A DNA stretch of 64,000 nucleotides from Clostridiaceae bacterium (GTDB taxonomy: Bacteria; Bacillota; Clostridia; Christensenellales; CAG-917): positions 1-64,000 of the forward strand of contig JAITPR010000051.1 in the NCBI GenBank assembly GCA_031289315.1, given 5' to 3'. The stretch's first letter is position 1, and every line of letters starts with the position of its first letter. A model generated the notes under the pieces. It was not told the origin of the DNA and did not search any database. It saw only the letters and a list, made by a program, of their open reading frames with translations. This document shows positions 27,290 through 35,935 of this stretch, in pieces. A program made the translations under genes and the position numbers.

Positions 27290-28522
27290 TTATATGTCGC
27301 TTGACCATCTCACGACTTTATCATTAAGAACTGTTAAAATGGGTTCATTCCCTTTCAGCTTTTTTATCTTCTCTTTATTAAAATAATATAACACATCATA
27401 ATTTAGGTCTTTTTCTTTCTCTACGAAGTTCTTTTTAAGTTCGATTATGACATAGGCATCTTTGCCGTATTGATGTATATATTTTCCTTTTTTTTCAAAC
27501 TTTTTTCTTTTACTCTTCAGAAAATAACTCTTATTTTCCGACTCATATTCAAATATTTTATTAGGAAGTTCCCTCAAGTCTTTCACTTTATTTGCCAAGT
27601 CTCTTTTTTCTACTGCCTCCAACCTTTTCCATTGATTGTCCTTATAATATTCTATTGATCCTCTCATTATCGATTCCCGATATTTTATTATCTCTTTAAG
27701 TCTATCTTCTTCTTTATCTTTAGAGAACTCCTCCGTCAAAGTATCATAACCATAATTGACTGCCATAAAAATATCTGTATCTCGACCCGTACCACCACTC
27801 TCAACGGCTTTTAAATCATTCTCCCCAGTTTTCCCGCATTTATTAATTATAATATTAATGAGTTGCCTCAAACCGTTATTTAAAGGAATATTCGCGGACT
27901 GCTCTATAGGAAGAGACGCGACGTATATAAGTTGCCCTAACCAAGCGGACATATAAAGTCTACTTTTGGGTTTAGTTTTGTCATCATACAAATTCTTCCT
28001 GAAATTATTTAAATTGTCTATAACAAGTGTCTTCATGATAGTTGTTAAAAAAGGACAATATAGCCCTACAATAACCTCATAATTCGGTGTGTCTACTATC
28101 TTTTGTAGCACTCCGCTCGCTACCGCCGATTGATAGGACACCATAGAACCCTCAACTTCACACAAAGGGCTTTTTGCATCAATTAGCGTTTTAATCTTTA
28201 CAAGCTCCCGTTTAATGGACATGAGCGTCATAGTTTTATCTTTCTTCTCTTTTAACCCATCCAAATAATTGTCGGATTGAAACGCTAGCAAAAGACCGGC
28301 CGCTATAGCAAACACTTCAATAATAATTTCGCCTAACACATTCGTTTCATAATCAATAAATCCTTTTTCTGTTCTGCCTTTAATGCTATTATCCTCATCT
28401 TCATTGAACTGGATGTTCGCGGAAAAGAGTGTTGTTGCCATAGCAACTATTATAATTATTGCGGAAATTATTATAGTTAACAAAATCCATTTTTTAGACT
28501 TTTCTTCTGTAAAACGTTTCAT
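27290..28522 (-). CDS. Two-helix membrane protein of the cassette
   Basis: A 410-residue protein I do not recognise. The N-terminus has a transmembrane helix (WILLTIIISAIIIIVAMATT, ~12-31) and a second hydrophobic segment (GEIIIEVFAIAAGLLLAF, ~64-81); the remaining ~330 residues are charged and should be cytoplasmic. In STAND-type defence loci such proteins are often membrane effectors, which is an inference here. AAGGAG precedes the start and 22 bases separate it from the upstream gene. The sequence is markedly AT-rich compared with the neighbouring phosphatase genes. Confidence 0.65.
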   Translation of the reverse strand: MKRFTEEKSKKWILLTIIISAIIIIVAMATTLFSANIQFNEDEDNSIKGRTEKGFIDYETNVLGEIIIEVFAIAAGLLLAFQSDNYLDGLKEKKDKTMTLMSIKRELVKIKTLIDAKSPLCEVEGSMVSYQSAVASGVLQKIVDTPNYEVIVGLYCPFLTTIMKTLVIDNLNNFRKNLYDDKTKPKSRLYMSAWLGQLIYVASLPIEQSANIPLNNGLRQLINIIINKCGKTGENDLKAVESGGTGRDTDIFMAVNYGYDTLTEEFSKDKEEDRLKEIIKYRESIMRGSIEYYKDNQWKRLEAVEKRDLANKVKDLRELPNKIFEYESENKSYFLKSKRKKFEKKGKYIHQYGKDAYVIIELKKNFVEKEKDLNYDVLYYFNKEKIKKLKGNEPILTVLNDKVVRWSSDI

Positions 28523-28544
28523 GTGTTCTCCTTCGTAGAAAATT

Positions 28545-29180
28545 TTATTCTTCGTTTTTTTTGGGGCGGTCGCTCACTGGTTCCGCATTATATTCTAACA
28601 TGCCAAGTTTTTCATATAAGTGTTTAGTATCAAAAACGCATAGTACATCAGTGGTATAATGTTTATCCTTTAGTCCGCACTCTTTTGCAAATTTTTCAAC
28701 ATACGCCGCCTCATTAGTAAAATTTTTAATCAAAGCACTTGCTTCTTTATAATCCGTCCACAACTTCTCAAAATCTTTGTATTCGTTAAAGTCGCGCGGT
28801 ATCTTGGGCGATACTTGTCCTTCTTCCACATTTTCCACTGGCATTGCTTGTATCTCCCATGGGCAACTTTCTGTAAACCGATACTTGTATGAAGCAATTT
28901 CTTTCCAAGGCGTTTTTCTACATTCATCACATTTTGAATTCTCAGCTTGACATTTTTTAGGTACGGTTATCATGTGCGCAACAATTTTTTCTCTAGCGAT
29001 ATTGATTATCATATCTACTTCTGCCTCCTGCGGATTTTTATATTTTTTAGGATCATGACAATATTTCCCTTCACTATCGATTAACCAATTATTTTCATCG
29101 TCAACCAAATAACACCAGTCTTCTCGGTCTTTTTTATTGAAAAAGAACTTGAATTGATATTTTTTATTGGAACCACTCAT
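28545..29180 (-). CDS. Small cassette protein with a Cys cluster
   Basis: A 211-residue protein of unknown function. CQAENSKCDECRKTPW (~93-108) offers three closely spaced cysteines that could bind zinc; the rest is charged and mixed alpha/beta. The frame is open to 29204, but ATG 29180 overlaps the stop of the NTPase gene (ATGA) and has GGAGG upstream, so it is translationally coupled to it. AT-rich like its neighbours. Confidence 0.65.
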   Translation of the reverse strand: MSGSNKKYQFKFFFNKKDREDWCYLVDDENNWLIDSEGKYCHDPKKYKNPQEAEVDMIINIAREKIVAHMITVPKKCQAENSKCDECRKTPWKEIASYKYRFTESCPWEIQAMPVENVEEGQVSPKIPRDFNEYKDFEKLWTDYKEASALIKNFTNEAAYVEKFAKECGLKDKHYTTDVLCVFDTKHLYEKLGMLEYNAEPVSDRPKKNEE

Positions 29181-31834
29181 CTGTTTTCCTCCTTTTCCAT
29201 GCAAATACGAAATCCTATGTCGACGTTTCTTTGAAAAGCACTACTCTGTCCCTTGTACAAATTGCCTTTATCATCAACAAGTAGTTCCTTTGGTTGAAGA
29301 AAACTGCCGCCTAGACATATACGGTGTTTAATGAGTTCGACGTACGCATCTTCTAAATTATCATATTTAATATCCCAACGTTCATCGCCAATCATTTCAA
29401 AAATATTACCCGCTAAATCATAACCGTCAGTTGAACGTAGGGACACTGTTTCCAACACATGCTTATCACCGTCACTTTTAATATTAATCTTATTTAATGA
29501 CAGTGCGCTATCCGTACTGTATAGATTATCATGTAGACTAGGATAAGTTTCTTTATAGAAATTCTCCCATTCCGCAGCGTTCAACAGTCTGAATTTCCAA
29601 ATCCCCTTTTCCGTAACAACTTTGTTGAGCCAATTACAATAAGCACACGCTTCAAAATAGTTAACGCCAACAATCGGAAAATTAGGGTTATTATAATCTG
29701 GATCCTTCCATTTAAGCGGACGTACCATGCTAGAGAGAGAATACCTATCCCGTAAAATCGTTTCAATTTCACTCATGTATTGATCATCACAAAAATAGTA
29801 TAGTTGTAACTTCGAAAACGAAGATGTTTGTAGGCGTAAAACCTCTTCATATTTAGCTGACTTTAATTTCGCATGAATCATTTTCCACTTTGTTACAGCG
29901 CAGTCTGCTAACTCTTTATGAATCATCTCCAATTTTGCTTTTATATCACTATCTTTGCGATCGCATTCATCCCCATTGGGCTTGAATTTTCTCCCGCCTA
30001 TCTCTTCGTACGCATAGACAATTTCTTTCCTATAATCGCAATGATTTACAAATTTTTTATATTCGACAACAGTTACCGGACAAACTGCTATTTTAAGGTT
30101 TTCTGAAAAATCCTTAAATTGGGGAATCAAATACTCTCTTGTTTTCTCTAATTCACGTTCTCTCAAGGTGTTTAAATGCCCTCTATCCCCTAACAATCCA
30201 AGTAATTCACCATATTCGGCACGGACACTTTTATCCAAATCTGAACCTACATTTGTCTTCAGTTTTTTTATAAGTTCATCTTTATATTCCCCATAATCAT
30301 CAATCGCAAGCATGCATCTTGCCAATATGGCAGACTTGTCTTCTAACATCTGCTTTAAAAATGCGCGACTTCCATTGTTTTCTTTAGAGTTTTTAATGTC
30401 TGCTAAACAAGAGGCTATAAGAAAACTGCCGGATGTGTCGGCGTTCATTTGATTAACTTGTTTGTTTCGTAATTTTTTATCGTTCGGACATATGAATGTA
30501 TTAAACCGATGCCTCGCCCAAAAAAAAGCGAAGATAAATTTATCTCTAAATTCAGTATGCCCGCCGTTGCTCCTTAAAATCCCCTGTTCACAATCGATAT
30601 CGCAAATATCTTTTACTTCCTTAAGAACATTTGAATTTTTAGCTGTTAGGCTATTGGTATATATTAAATGCGCTATTTTTTCTAATTGTTCCTCCTGCAA
30701 TCTACTCAGTTCAAGTGCCTTTATTTTAGCTTCTATAACAATCCTCATGACTTCAAACATATTTGATGGAAATTCAATATCTCCCTCGTTTTTGGATTTA
30801 ATAAATCTTTTAAGAATTTCCGTACTGGATTTATTAAAGACATTTAAGAAGTATGGCAATCTTAAATATACCGGGATTGACTTTTCTAAGTGGTCAAGAG
30901 AAATTTGTGTTACTTTAACTTCTTCCTTTTCATGAAGACACTGCGCCACATTTTTCTCATGCATCCGATGCTTATTAATTGTGCCAATCTTAACTATGCC
31001 ATAATTATTACCTGATACGATTTTCTCGCGCACACGGTCGTCACTTGTTGTGATAACAACATTTAGTGTACCATACTGTTTTTCTTTAATTTGTTTTTTA
31101 ATCCACTCGTAAACTTCCATATCAGAGTGGTGAAATCCATCAAAAATATATAATCTATTAACAAAATTATTGACATCATACTCTGTTTCCGCCGAACTTG
31201 CAAGCTTGCAGATAACATCATCGATTTCCGTATCTGTGTAATTCGATTTTTTGTTTTCGTTGACACGCAACTCATTATGAAGTCTATTGCAGTGGATATA
31301 AATCGGTATAATTTTTACCGATTTATTTTGCCGAGTTTTTTCTAATGCCATATTAAAAATTTGGGAGATGACAGTTGAGTTTCCTATTCCATGTTCGCCG
31401 AAGAGCAGTATAATATCATTTTCTGCCTTATTCCCAAATATATATTGCCAAACCTCTTCCGCTGTTAAATTGTCGATATAAGCGGTTGACATCTGCGAAT
31501 ACGGTGGGCAATATCGCGCCGGCTGTAACCAAGAATTATCCGCGGATTTTGCTATAATCATGTCTGTTTTTTCACTTAAATATTTCTCCCAATCTGAACT
31601 TCTTTTATCTTTGGGAAGGTCGTAAGGGGGAGTTTCGCCAATAGGAGTTTTGGGGGAGAAATCATCGCCTAAGTTGGGGCGTTCGGGTTGTATATCCACT
31701 GGAACATTTGCTTTTATTGGAGTAATCGTTTCCACGCCTGTATGTAGCAACGTTCCAGAATCCATTTCTTTATTCTTGATTTTCGGCTTTTTCTTTTTGT
31801 TTGCATCCAAATCTTTATTTTTCTTCCCAGCCAT
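29177..31834 (-). CDS. STAND/NACHT-like NTPase fused to a C-terminal FGE/SUMF1 domain
   Basis: About 885 residues (ATG 31834; the frame also offers GTG 31846). The NTPase region has LLFGEHGIGNST as Walker A, where the usual Lys is Asn (GxxGxGN-S/T), Walker B RLYIFDGFH (~230) and LNVVITTSDDRV as a sensor-like strand. A helical section with a KLRNKQVNQMN stretch follows. The last ~270 residues are a formylglycine-generating-enzyme-type domain: VTVVEYKKFVNH, FPIVGVNYFEACAYCNWLN, RLLNAAEWENFY, DGYDLAGNIFEMIGDERWD and GGSFL...RNVDIGFR. In bacterial conflict systems this domain often serves as a ligand-binding sensor rather than an enzyme. It is first in the three-gene cassette. The altered Walker A makes NTP hydrolysis uncertain. 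Confidence 0.82.
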   Translation of the reverse strand: MAGKKNKDLDANKKKKPKIKNKEMDSGTLLHTGVETITPIKANVPVDIQPERPNLGDDFSPKTPIGETPPYDLPKDKRSSDWEKYLSEKTDMIIAKSADNSWLQPARYCPPYSQMSTAYIDNLTAEEVWQYIFGNKAENDIILLFGEHGIGNSTVISQIFNMALEKTRQNKSVKIIPIYIHCNRLHNELRVNENKKSNYTDTEIDDVICKLASSAETEYDVNNFVNRLYIFDGFHHSDMEVYEWIKKQIKEKQYGTLNVVITTSDDRVREKIVSGNNYGIVKIGTINKHRMHEKNVAQCLHEKEEVKVTQISLDHLEKSIPVYLRLPYFLNVFNKSSTEILKRFIKSKNEGDIEFPSNMFEVMRIVIEAKIKALELSRLQEEQLEKIAHLIYTNSLTAKNSNVLKEVKDICDIDCEQGILRSNGGHTEFRDKFIFAFFWARHRFNTFICPNDKKLRNKQVNQMNADTSGSFLIASCLADIKNSKENNGSRAFLKQMLEDKSAILARCMLAIDDYGEYKDELIKKLKTNVGSDLDKSVRAEYGELLGLLGDRGHLNTLRERELEKTREYLIPQFKDFSENLKIAVCPVTVVEYKKFVNHCDYRKEIVYAYEEIGGRKFKPNGDECDRKDSDIKAKLEMIHKELADCAVTKWKMIHAKLKSAKYEEVLRLQTSSFSKLQLYYFCDDQYMSEIETILRDRYSLSSMVRPLKWKDPDYNNPNFPIVGVNYFEACAYCNWLNKVVTEKGIWKFRLLNAAEWENFYKETYPSLHDNLYSTDSALSLNKINIKSDGDKHVLETVSLRSTDGYDLAGNIFEMIGDERWDIKYDNLEDAYVELIKHRICLGGSFLQPKELLVDDKGNLYKGQSSAFQRNVDIGFRICMEKEENR

Positions 31835-31958
31835 CTTCCTATTCACTCCTCAATCTTGTTTTTCTTATGCTTATTTTTCTAACATCGTATAACCCGCACC
31901 CGACTTTTGCCGGGCGCCGTTGTTAGCTGTTTTGCAAGCTTCCGGTGAGAAGCCACCA

Positions 31959-32015
31959 TTAGCCGTTGTCGGAAACCTCGACAAACGGCTTCTTGTTGTT
32001 CTTTTGTATTGCCAT
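31959..32015 (-). pseudogene. 18-codon orphan copy of the metallopeptidase start
   Basis: Inside repeat copy B, the strong GGAGGAGG site and the first 18 codons of the metallopeptidase (MAIQKNNKKPFVEVSDNG) are followed at once by TAA, formed at the junction. It could be translated as a short peptide just upstream of the NTPase gene, but is most simply a scar of insertion. Confidence 0.8.
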
Positions 32016-32052
32016 AATACTGTCCTCCTCCGTGTTAGCCTATTGGTAACCC
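31962..32052. repeat. 91-bp perfect direct repeat, copy B (truncated gene start)
   Basis: Identical to 26886-26976, in the same orientation, 5,076 bases away. Left of it begins the cassette (NTPase, small protein, membrane protein); right of it is the 3' flank of the large phosphatase gene. Confidence 0.9.
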
Positions 32053-32134
32053 CTCGCCACCTTACGGCGCGTTTAGACGCCGTTGCTATAAAACCCTATA
32101 CCCATCGGTGCTGTGCATTTAGGCGTGCCTTTGG

Positions 32135-35100
32135 TTAGTCGTTTATAAGTTCCTCGTATGCCGATTCGAATTCGTCCAGTTCTTTCTTGAATTGGTTCAC
32201 CGTATCGCTCTCGTCAAGCCGCTGTTTATAATACTCACGGAATTCCCTCATCCGTGCGGCATTATAACCGCTGTTGTCTATGACGGACGACGTTTTCGAG
32301 TAGTTAGTCGCAAGCGCCTCAATAAGTTTTTCCACGTATTTCCCGTCGCTTTTAAATGCGTCAATCAAGGCTCTTCCGCATTCGTCAATTGCGTTGCCGT
32401 CTTCCGCTAGCTTAAACACCGCGGAAAGCTCACCCAACTTATAAGTAGCCGAAAACGGCTTCTTGAAAAGTTTGTCGTAAGTTTTATCTTCAAGTATAGG
32501 TAAAGCCATAAACCCTGTAACGGCGCTCTCAAATGCGACTTTTGCGGTATCCCGTTCTTTCTTCGCGCCTTTAATATCTGAAAAGACTTCAACGGCTTTT
32601 GCGAACTCGGCTTCCGCTTTATTCGGTTCTTTCTTAGCGCCTTTAATATCTGAAAAGACCTCAATGGCTTTCTCGAATGCGGCTTTCGCTTTATTCGGTT
32701 CATTTTCCGCGCCGGAGATCTTCCCCGCGTTCGGTTCTTTCTTCGCGCCTTTAATATCTGAAAAGACTTCAACGGCTTTCTCAAATGCGGCTTTCGCGGC
32801 ATTCCGCTCTTCCTCTGCGCCGGGGAGGTCTGTTTTTGCCGCATTCAGCGCTTTGTGCGCGGCTTTTAGCTCGTTTAACTCGGTTTTACACGTTTCAAGC
32901 GTCTGGGTTAGATTGGCTTCAAACGCTTCTGTTTTTTGCGGCAGACTTAGTTGAACGAATTTCTTTTTTCCCACGCCTATGGGCTTAGGGCTTGAACCGC
33001 TCTTTTCGCCGCCCCATATAGTTTCAATGTCCGCTACTTCCGTTTCGTTCGCTTTTTGTATATCGAATATTTTTTTCAACGCCGCGTCGCCCGCTAAGGA
33101 AGCGTCCAGTATCCTTTGGTTGATACCTTTAACTTTCCCTTCACTGTCGACATATTTTTGCGTGGTACTCTCCAAAGCTTCGACGGCATTCCGCAAGGCG
33201 ATATATTTTTGCGCGGTATCTTTCAAGGCTTCAAAGGGCTTTTGCTGTTTTTTGTCCGCAAATTCTATTTTGTCCTTTAAAATATCCTTCTCCACTTTTT
33301 CCGCGTTGCTAAGGATATACGCCTTGATGTCTTGCGCCGCGTTTTCCTTTTTTTGTTTTATGCGCCCGTCGAAAGCGCCCTTTTGGTTTTTGACGACGCC
33401 GTCTATAACGCCCTTAATACCGTCCGTAAAGGCGAAGTCATATTGCTTCGGCTTATCAGGGCTTTCGGGCTTATCATACGTATTCGCATAGACCTCCACA
33501 AACTTACTTGCAACCGTCTCTATTTTGGTGAGCGTCCTCTCGCGGACATATTTGTCGAACTCTTCTTTCGGCTTGCCGAATATTTCCAACCCGTTTATAT
33601 TTTCACGGTATTTTTTGTCCTTTTTCAGAACCTCCGTTCTTCTTTTCGCGAACTTTGACACCATATCCTTGTAGTCTTTAAACCCTAAAGCGACAAACGC
33701 CACGGTTGTGTCGTCCGCCTTTATCTTGTCAAAATGCTCTTCTAGGCTGTTTTTCAGCTTTTCTATCGACGCGCCGTCCGTATCCGATTGGCTGTTTTTT
33801 ATCGTTTCTAGCATGACGGCTTCGACGCCCAAATTGTCGTGCGGCTCGTAAGGGTCAAATACCCCGTCGCTTACCGCCATTAAAATAATCGGCGTATCGA
33901 AAGTAAACCGCTTATGATTTAATTTCGTATTGATAATCTTTTCATTCGGCTGTTGAACGTAGAACAAATTAGTTATGGCTTTTGACGAGTCCTCGTCGTC
34001 TTTGGATAGCAGCTTCATTCCGTCCGGCTTCAACACGTAGCAACGTGAATCCCCCGCCCATACGACGTCGCAAGTTACCTTTTTGCCGTCGCTCTTGTTC
34101 TTAACCGCCGTGTCACCGTCTATTTTTTTGTCGTCGAAAATGTCGTCGTCGCCCACCTTATACTTAATCGCCGCAAGCGTTGTCGGCAATAACAGGTAGG
34201 ACTGCGGTGTTTTCAGTTTGTATTGTGACGCGGTTTTGTCCAACCCTTTGCGTATGAATTTTACCAACTCTTTCCGCGTTGTCGCATCCGTTAAGTCATC
34301 GAATTTAGCGCTTTCTTCCCGCAGTGCAAATATAAACCGCGATATAACGACGCGCGATGCCCAAAGTGCGGAAGTATCTTCTTTATCATCCACCATGGGT
34401 GCCAGCCATTTTTCAAGGTAGTCGGCAAAATCCGGGTCGCTGTGTTTCTTTTTGTTGTATTCGTCAAGCACATATTTAATGAGTTCTTCCTGCGACAATT
34501 TTCTTTTGTCTTCAAAGTTTAATGGATGCACGTATGACCCGGAACCGCCTAAACCGTCCGCAACCACAAGCAATCCGCCGTCCTCGTCGCTGTATAGGAA
34601 CGGATCTGCGTCCTCGTTTTTGAGTACCGAATAAAATTTAAACGCTAAATCTGCCTCTTTTTTAGGCGGTTTTTTATCCGATTGAAGCGGTTTTGGCGGT
34701 GTGTGTCGCACCGGTGATTTTTTTACGCTTTCCGCTCCCGTAGGCGCTTTTTCGGTTTGCTCGGTTTCGGACGCTCCCGTTTTAGGCGCTTTCACCGCAA
34801 TTTCCACCGCGTTGGTATCGGAGGCACCGCTATCTACGTCCGCCGGTTTAGATTTGGCTTTGGTTTCTTTTGAGGCAGTCTTTTTTTCGGTCGATTTTGT
34901 TTCGGTCGTTTCCTTTTCGGTCGGTTCTGCTTTGGGTTTGTCAGGCGCTTTTTCCGTAGTCGCTTTAACGGGCAGTTCATTCCCTCCGTCCAACTTTCTT
35001 ACTCCGTTGCTCCACTCCTCGTACTCACCATCATAAAAACTCCCACGCCGCTTCGCCGTGTTTGCCGGCGGATTCGCATCGCCGGTTGCCGTAGCTTGTA

Positions 35101-35935
35101 CAACCTCCGGTTTAGATTGCGGCGAATTATCCGTGTTTTGTATGTCAATAAACGGCTTTTCCGCACTGTTTATTTTAGGGTTCTTATTAGTTTTTGCGCT
35201 CCCCACCCCAGTGGTTTTTGGAAGTGTAGGCTTTGACGTATCTTCCCGCTTTTCTGTAAAGTGCGCCAAACCTTCGTTTACTAACCATTTGTAATCTTTA
35301 GTTAATCCTACCCCGTCTGCCCTAATAATAAAGTACTTTTGAGCAGACGATATCCTGATCTGTTTTATTTCGACATACCCGTTTTTGAGTATTTTGTCGA
35401 GGGGCTCAAATTCAATCGGGTGTTCTGCCCATGGTAGGCATTTTATTTTCTTTTCTTCCGGTGCATTTCTCTCCTCGGCATAATGTGCTAATCCGCAAGC
35501 CCTAAGCTCTTCACAATCCATAGTATCAAAAGTGCCGTCCGTTTCTTTGATGAGCTTATACTTGAAAACGCCGTTTGCCTCCGTCCTTTTTATCGCGACA
35601 TATCCTTTTGCCGCTATCACTTCGGAAGACTCAAATTCAATCTGATCCCCTTTCCACGGTGAGTCGATTTCCATAGGCTTGCGATTTACATAGCCTTCGT
35701 CGATGAGTTTTTTGATGGAAACATACTTTTTTTCTTTTTTGTCGTCGCCAACCATTGCTAATTCATAATCAAATTTGTCTCCGCGTTGCACCGGCCAAAG
35801 CTTGTCCACTTTCATTGCCATCAATTCCAACGGGGTGAGCCGAGTAAAATAAGGTTCATGAACTTTATGAAGCTCACGGATATTTTTATTAAGGTCGCCG
35901 TCCGCCGGCGTAACGTCGTTATTTTTCGTGTCCAT
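32135..35935 (-). CDS. Large PP2C-family phosphatase with N-terminal triple repeats and C-terminal coiled coil
   Basis: A 1266-residue protein. Residues 29-230 hold three copies of a ~68-residue module (signature PW..H.IEFEPL..I...GYV.I, then ...WL..EGLAH). A Lys/Thr/Pro/Glu-rich linker (~230-430) follows. The PP2C domain (~435-785) keeps its metal motifs (VVADGLGGSG, WAGDSRCYV, AVSDGVFDPY, KADDTTVAF). The rest is helical, including tandem repeats of AFEKAVEVFSDIKGAKKEP (three to four copies, ~1040-1120). The start overlaps the kinase stop (TAATG), so kinase and phosphatase are made together. The same 68-residue module occurs in the kinase C-terminus. Confidence 0.9.
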   Translation of the reverse strand: MDTKNNDVTPADGDLNKNIRELHKVHEPYFTRLTPLELMAMKVDKLWPVQRGDKFDYELAMVGDDKKEKKYVSIKKLIDEGYVNRKPMEIDSPWKGDQIEFESSEVIAAKGYVAIKRTEANGVFKYKLIKETDGTFDTMDCEELRACGLAHYAEERNAPEEKKIKCLPWAEHPIEFEPLDKILKNGYVEIKQIRISSAQKYFIIRADGVGLTKDYKWLVNEGLAHFTEKREDTSKPTLPKTTGVGSAKTNKNPKINSAEKPFIDIQNTDNSPQSKPEVVQATATGDANPPANTAKRRGSFYDGEYEEWSNGVRKLDGGNELPVKATTEKAPDKPKAEPTEKETTETKSTEKKTASKETKAKSKPADVDSGASDTNAVEIAVKAPKTGASETEQTEKAPTGAESVKKSPVRHTPPKPLQSDKKPPKKEADLAFKFYSVLKNEDADPFLYSDEDGGLLVVADGLGGSGSYVHPLNFEDKRKLSQEELIKYVLDEYNKKKHSDPDFADYLEKWLAPMVDDKEDTSALWASRVVISRFIFALREESAKFDDLTDATTRKELVKFIRKGLDKTASQYKLKTPQSYLLLPTTLAAIKYKVGDDDIFDDKKIDGDTAVKNKSDGKKVTCDVVWAGDSRCYVLKPDGMKLLSKDDEDSSKAITNLFYVQQPNEKIINTKLNHKRFTFDTPIILMAVSDGVFDPYEPHDNLGVEAVMLETIKNSQSDTDGASIEKLKNSLEEHFDKIKADDTTVAFVALGFKDYKDMVSKFAKRRTEVLKKDKKYRENINGLEIFGKPKEEFDKYVRERTLTKIETVASKFVEVYANTYDKPESPDKPKQYDFAFTDGIKGVIDGVVKNQKGAFDGRIKQKKENAAQDIKAYILSNAEKVEKDILKDKIEFADKKQQKPFEALKDTAQKYIALRNAVEALESTTQKYVDSEGKVKGINQRILDASLAGDAALKKIFDIQKANETEVADIETIWGGEKSGSSPKPIGVGKKKFVQLSLPQKTEAFEANLTQTLETCKTELNELKAAHKALNAAKTDLPGAEEERNAAKAAFEKAVEVFSDIKGAKKEPNAGKISGAENEPNKAKAAFEKAIEVFSDIKGAKKEPNKAEAEFAKAVEVFSDIKGAKKERDTAKVAFESAVTGFMALPILEDKTYDKLFKKPFSATYKLGELSAVFKLAEDGNAIDECGRALIDAFKSDGKYVEKLIEALATNYSKTSSVIDNSGYNAARMREFREYYKQRLDESDTVNQFKKELDEFESAYEELIND
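32560..32810. repeat. In-frame tandem repeats in the large phosphatase gene
   Basis: A unit with core TTTAATATCTGAAAAGAC recurs near 32571, 32646 and 32750 and encodes F(S)DIKGAKKEPN followed by KA.AEFEKAVEV-type helix. The unit lengths differ (about 75 and 105 bases), so copies were gained or lost in frame. Confidence 0.75.

Noticed and set aside
28560..28930. Possible toxin-antitoxin pair in the cassette.
   Set aside because: The small cassette protein has no recognisable toxin or antitoxin motif and is coupled to the large NTPase gene rather than to a small partner.
32012..32140. A target-site duplication from a transposon around the cassette.
   Set aside because: The duplicate is 91 bases and no transposase or terminal inverted repeats were found; far too long for an ordinary IS duplication, so recombination-type insertion is preferred.
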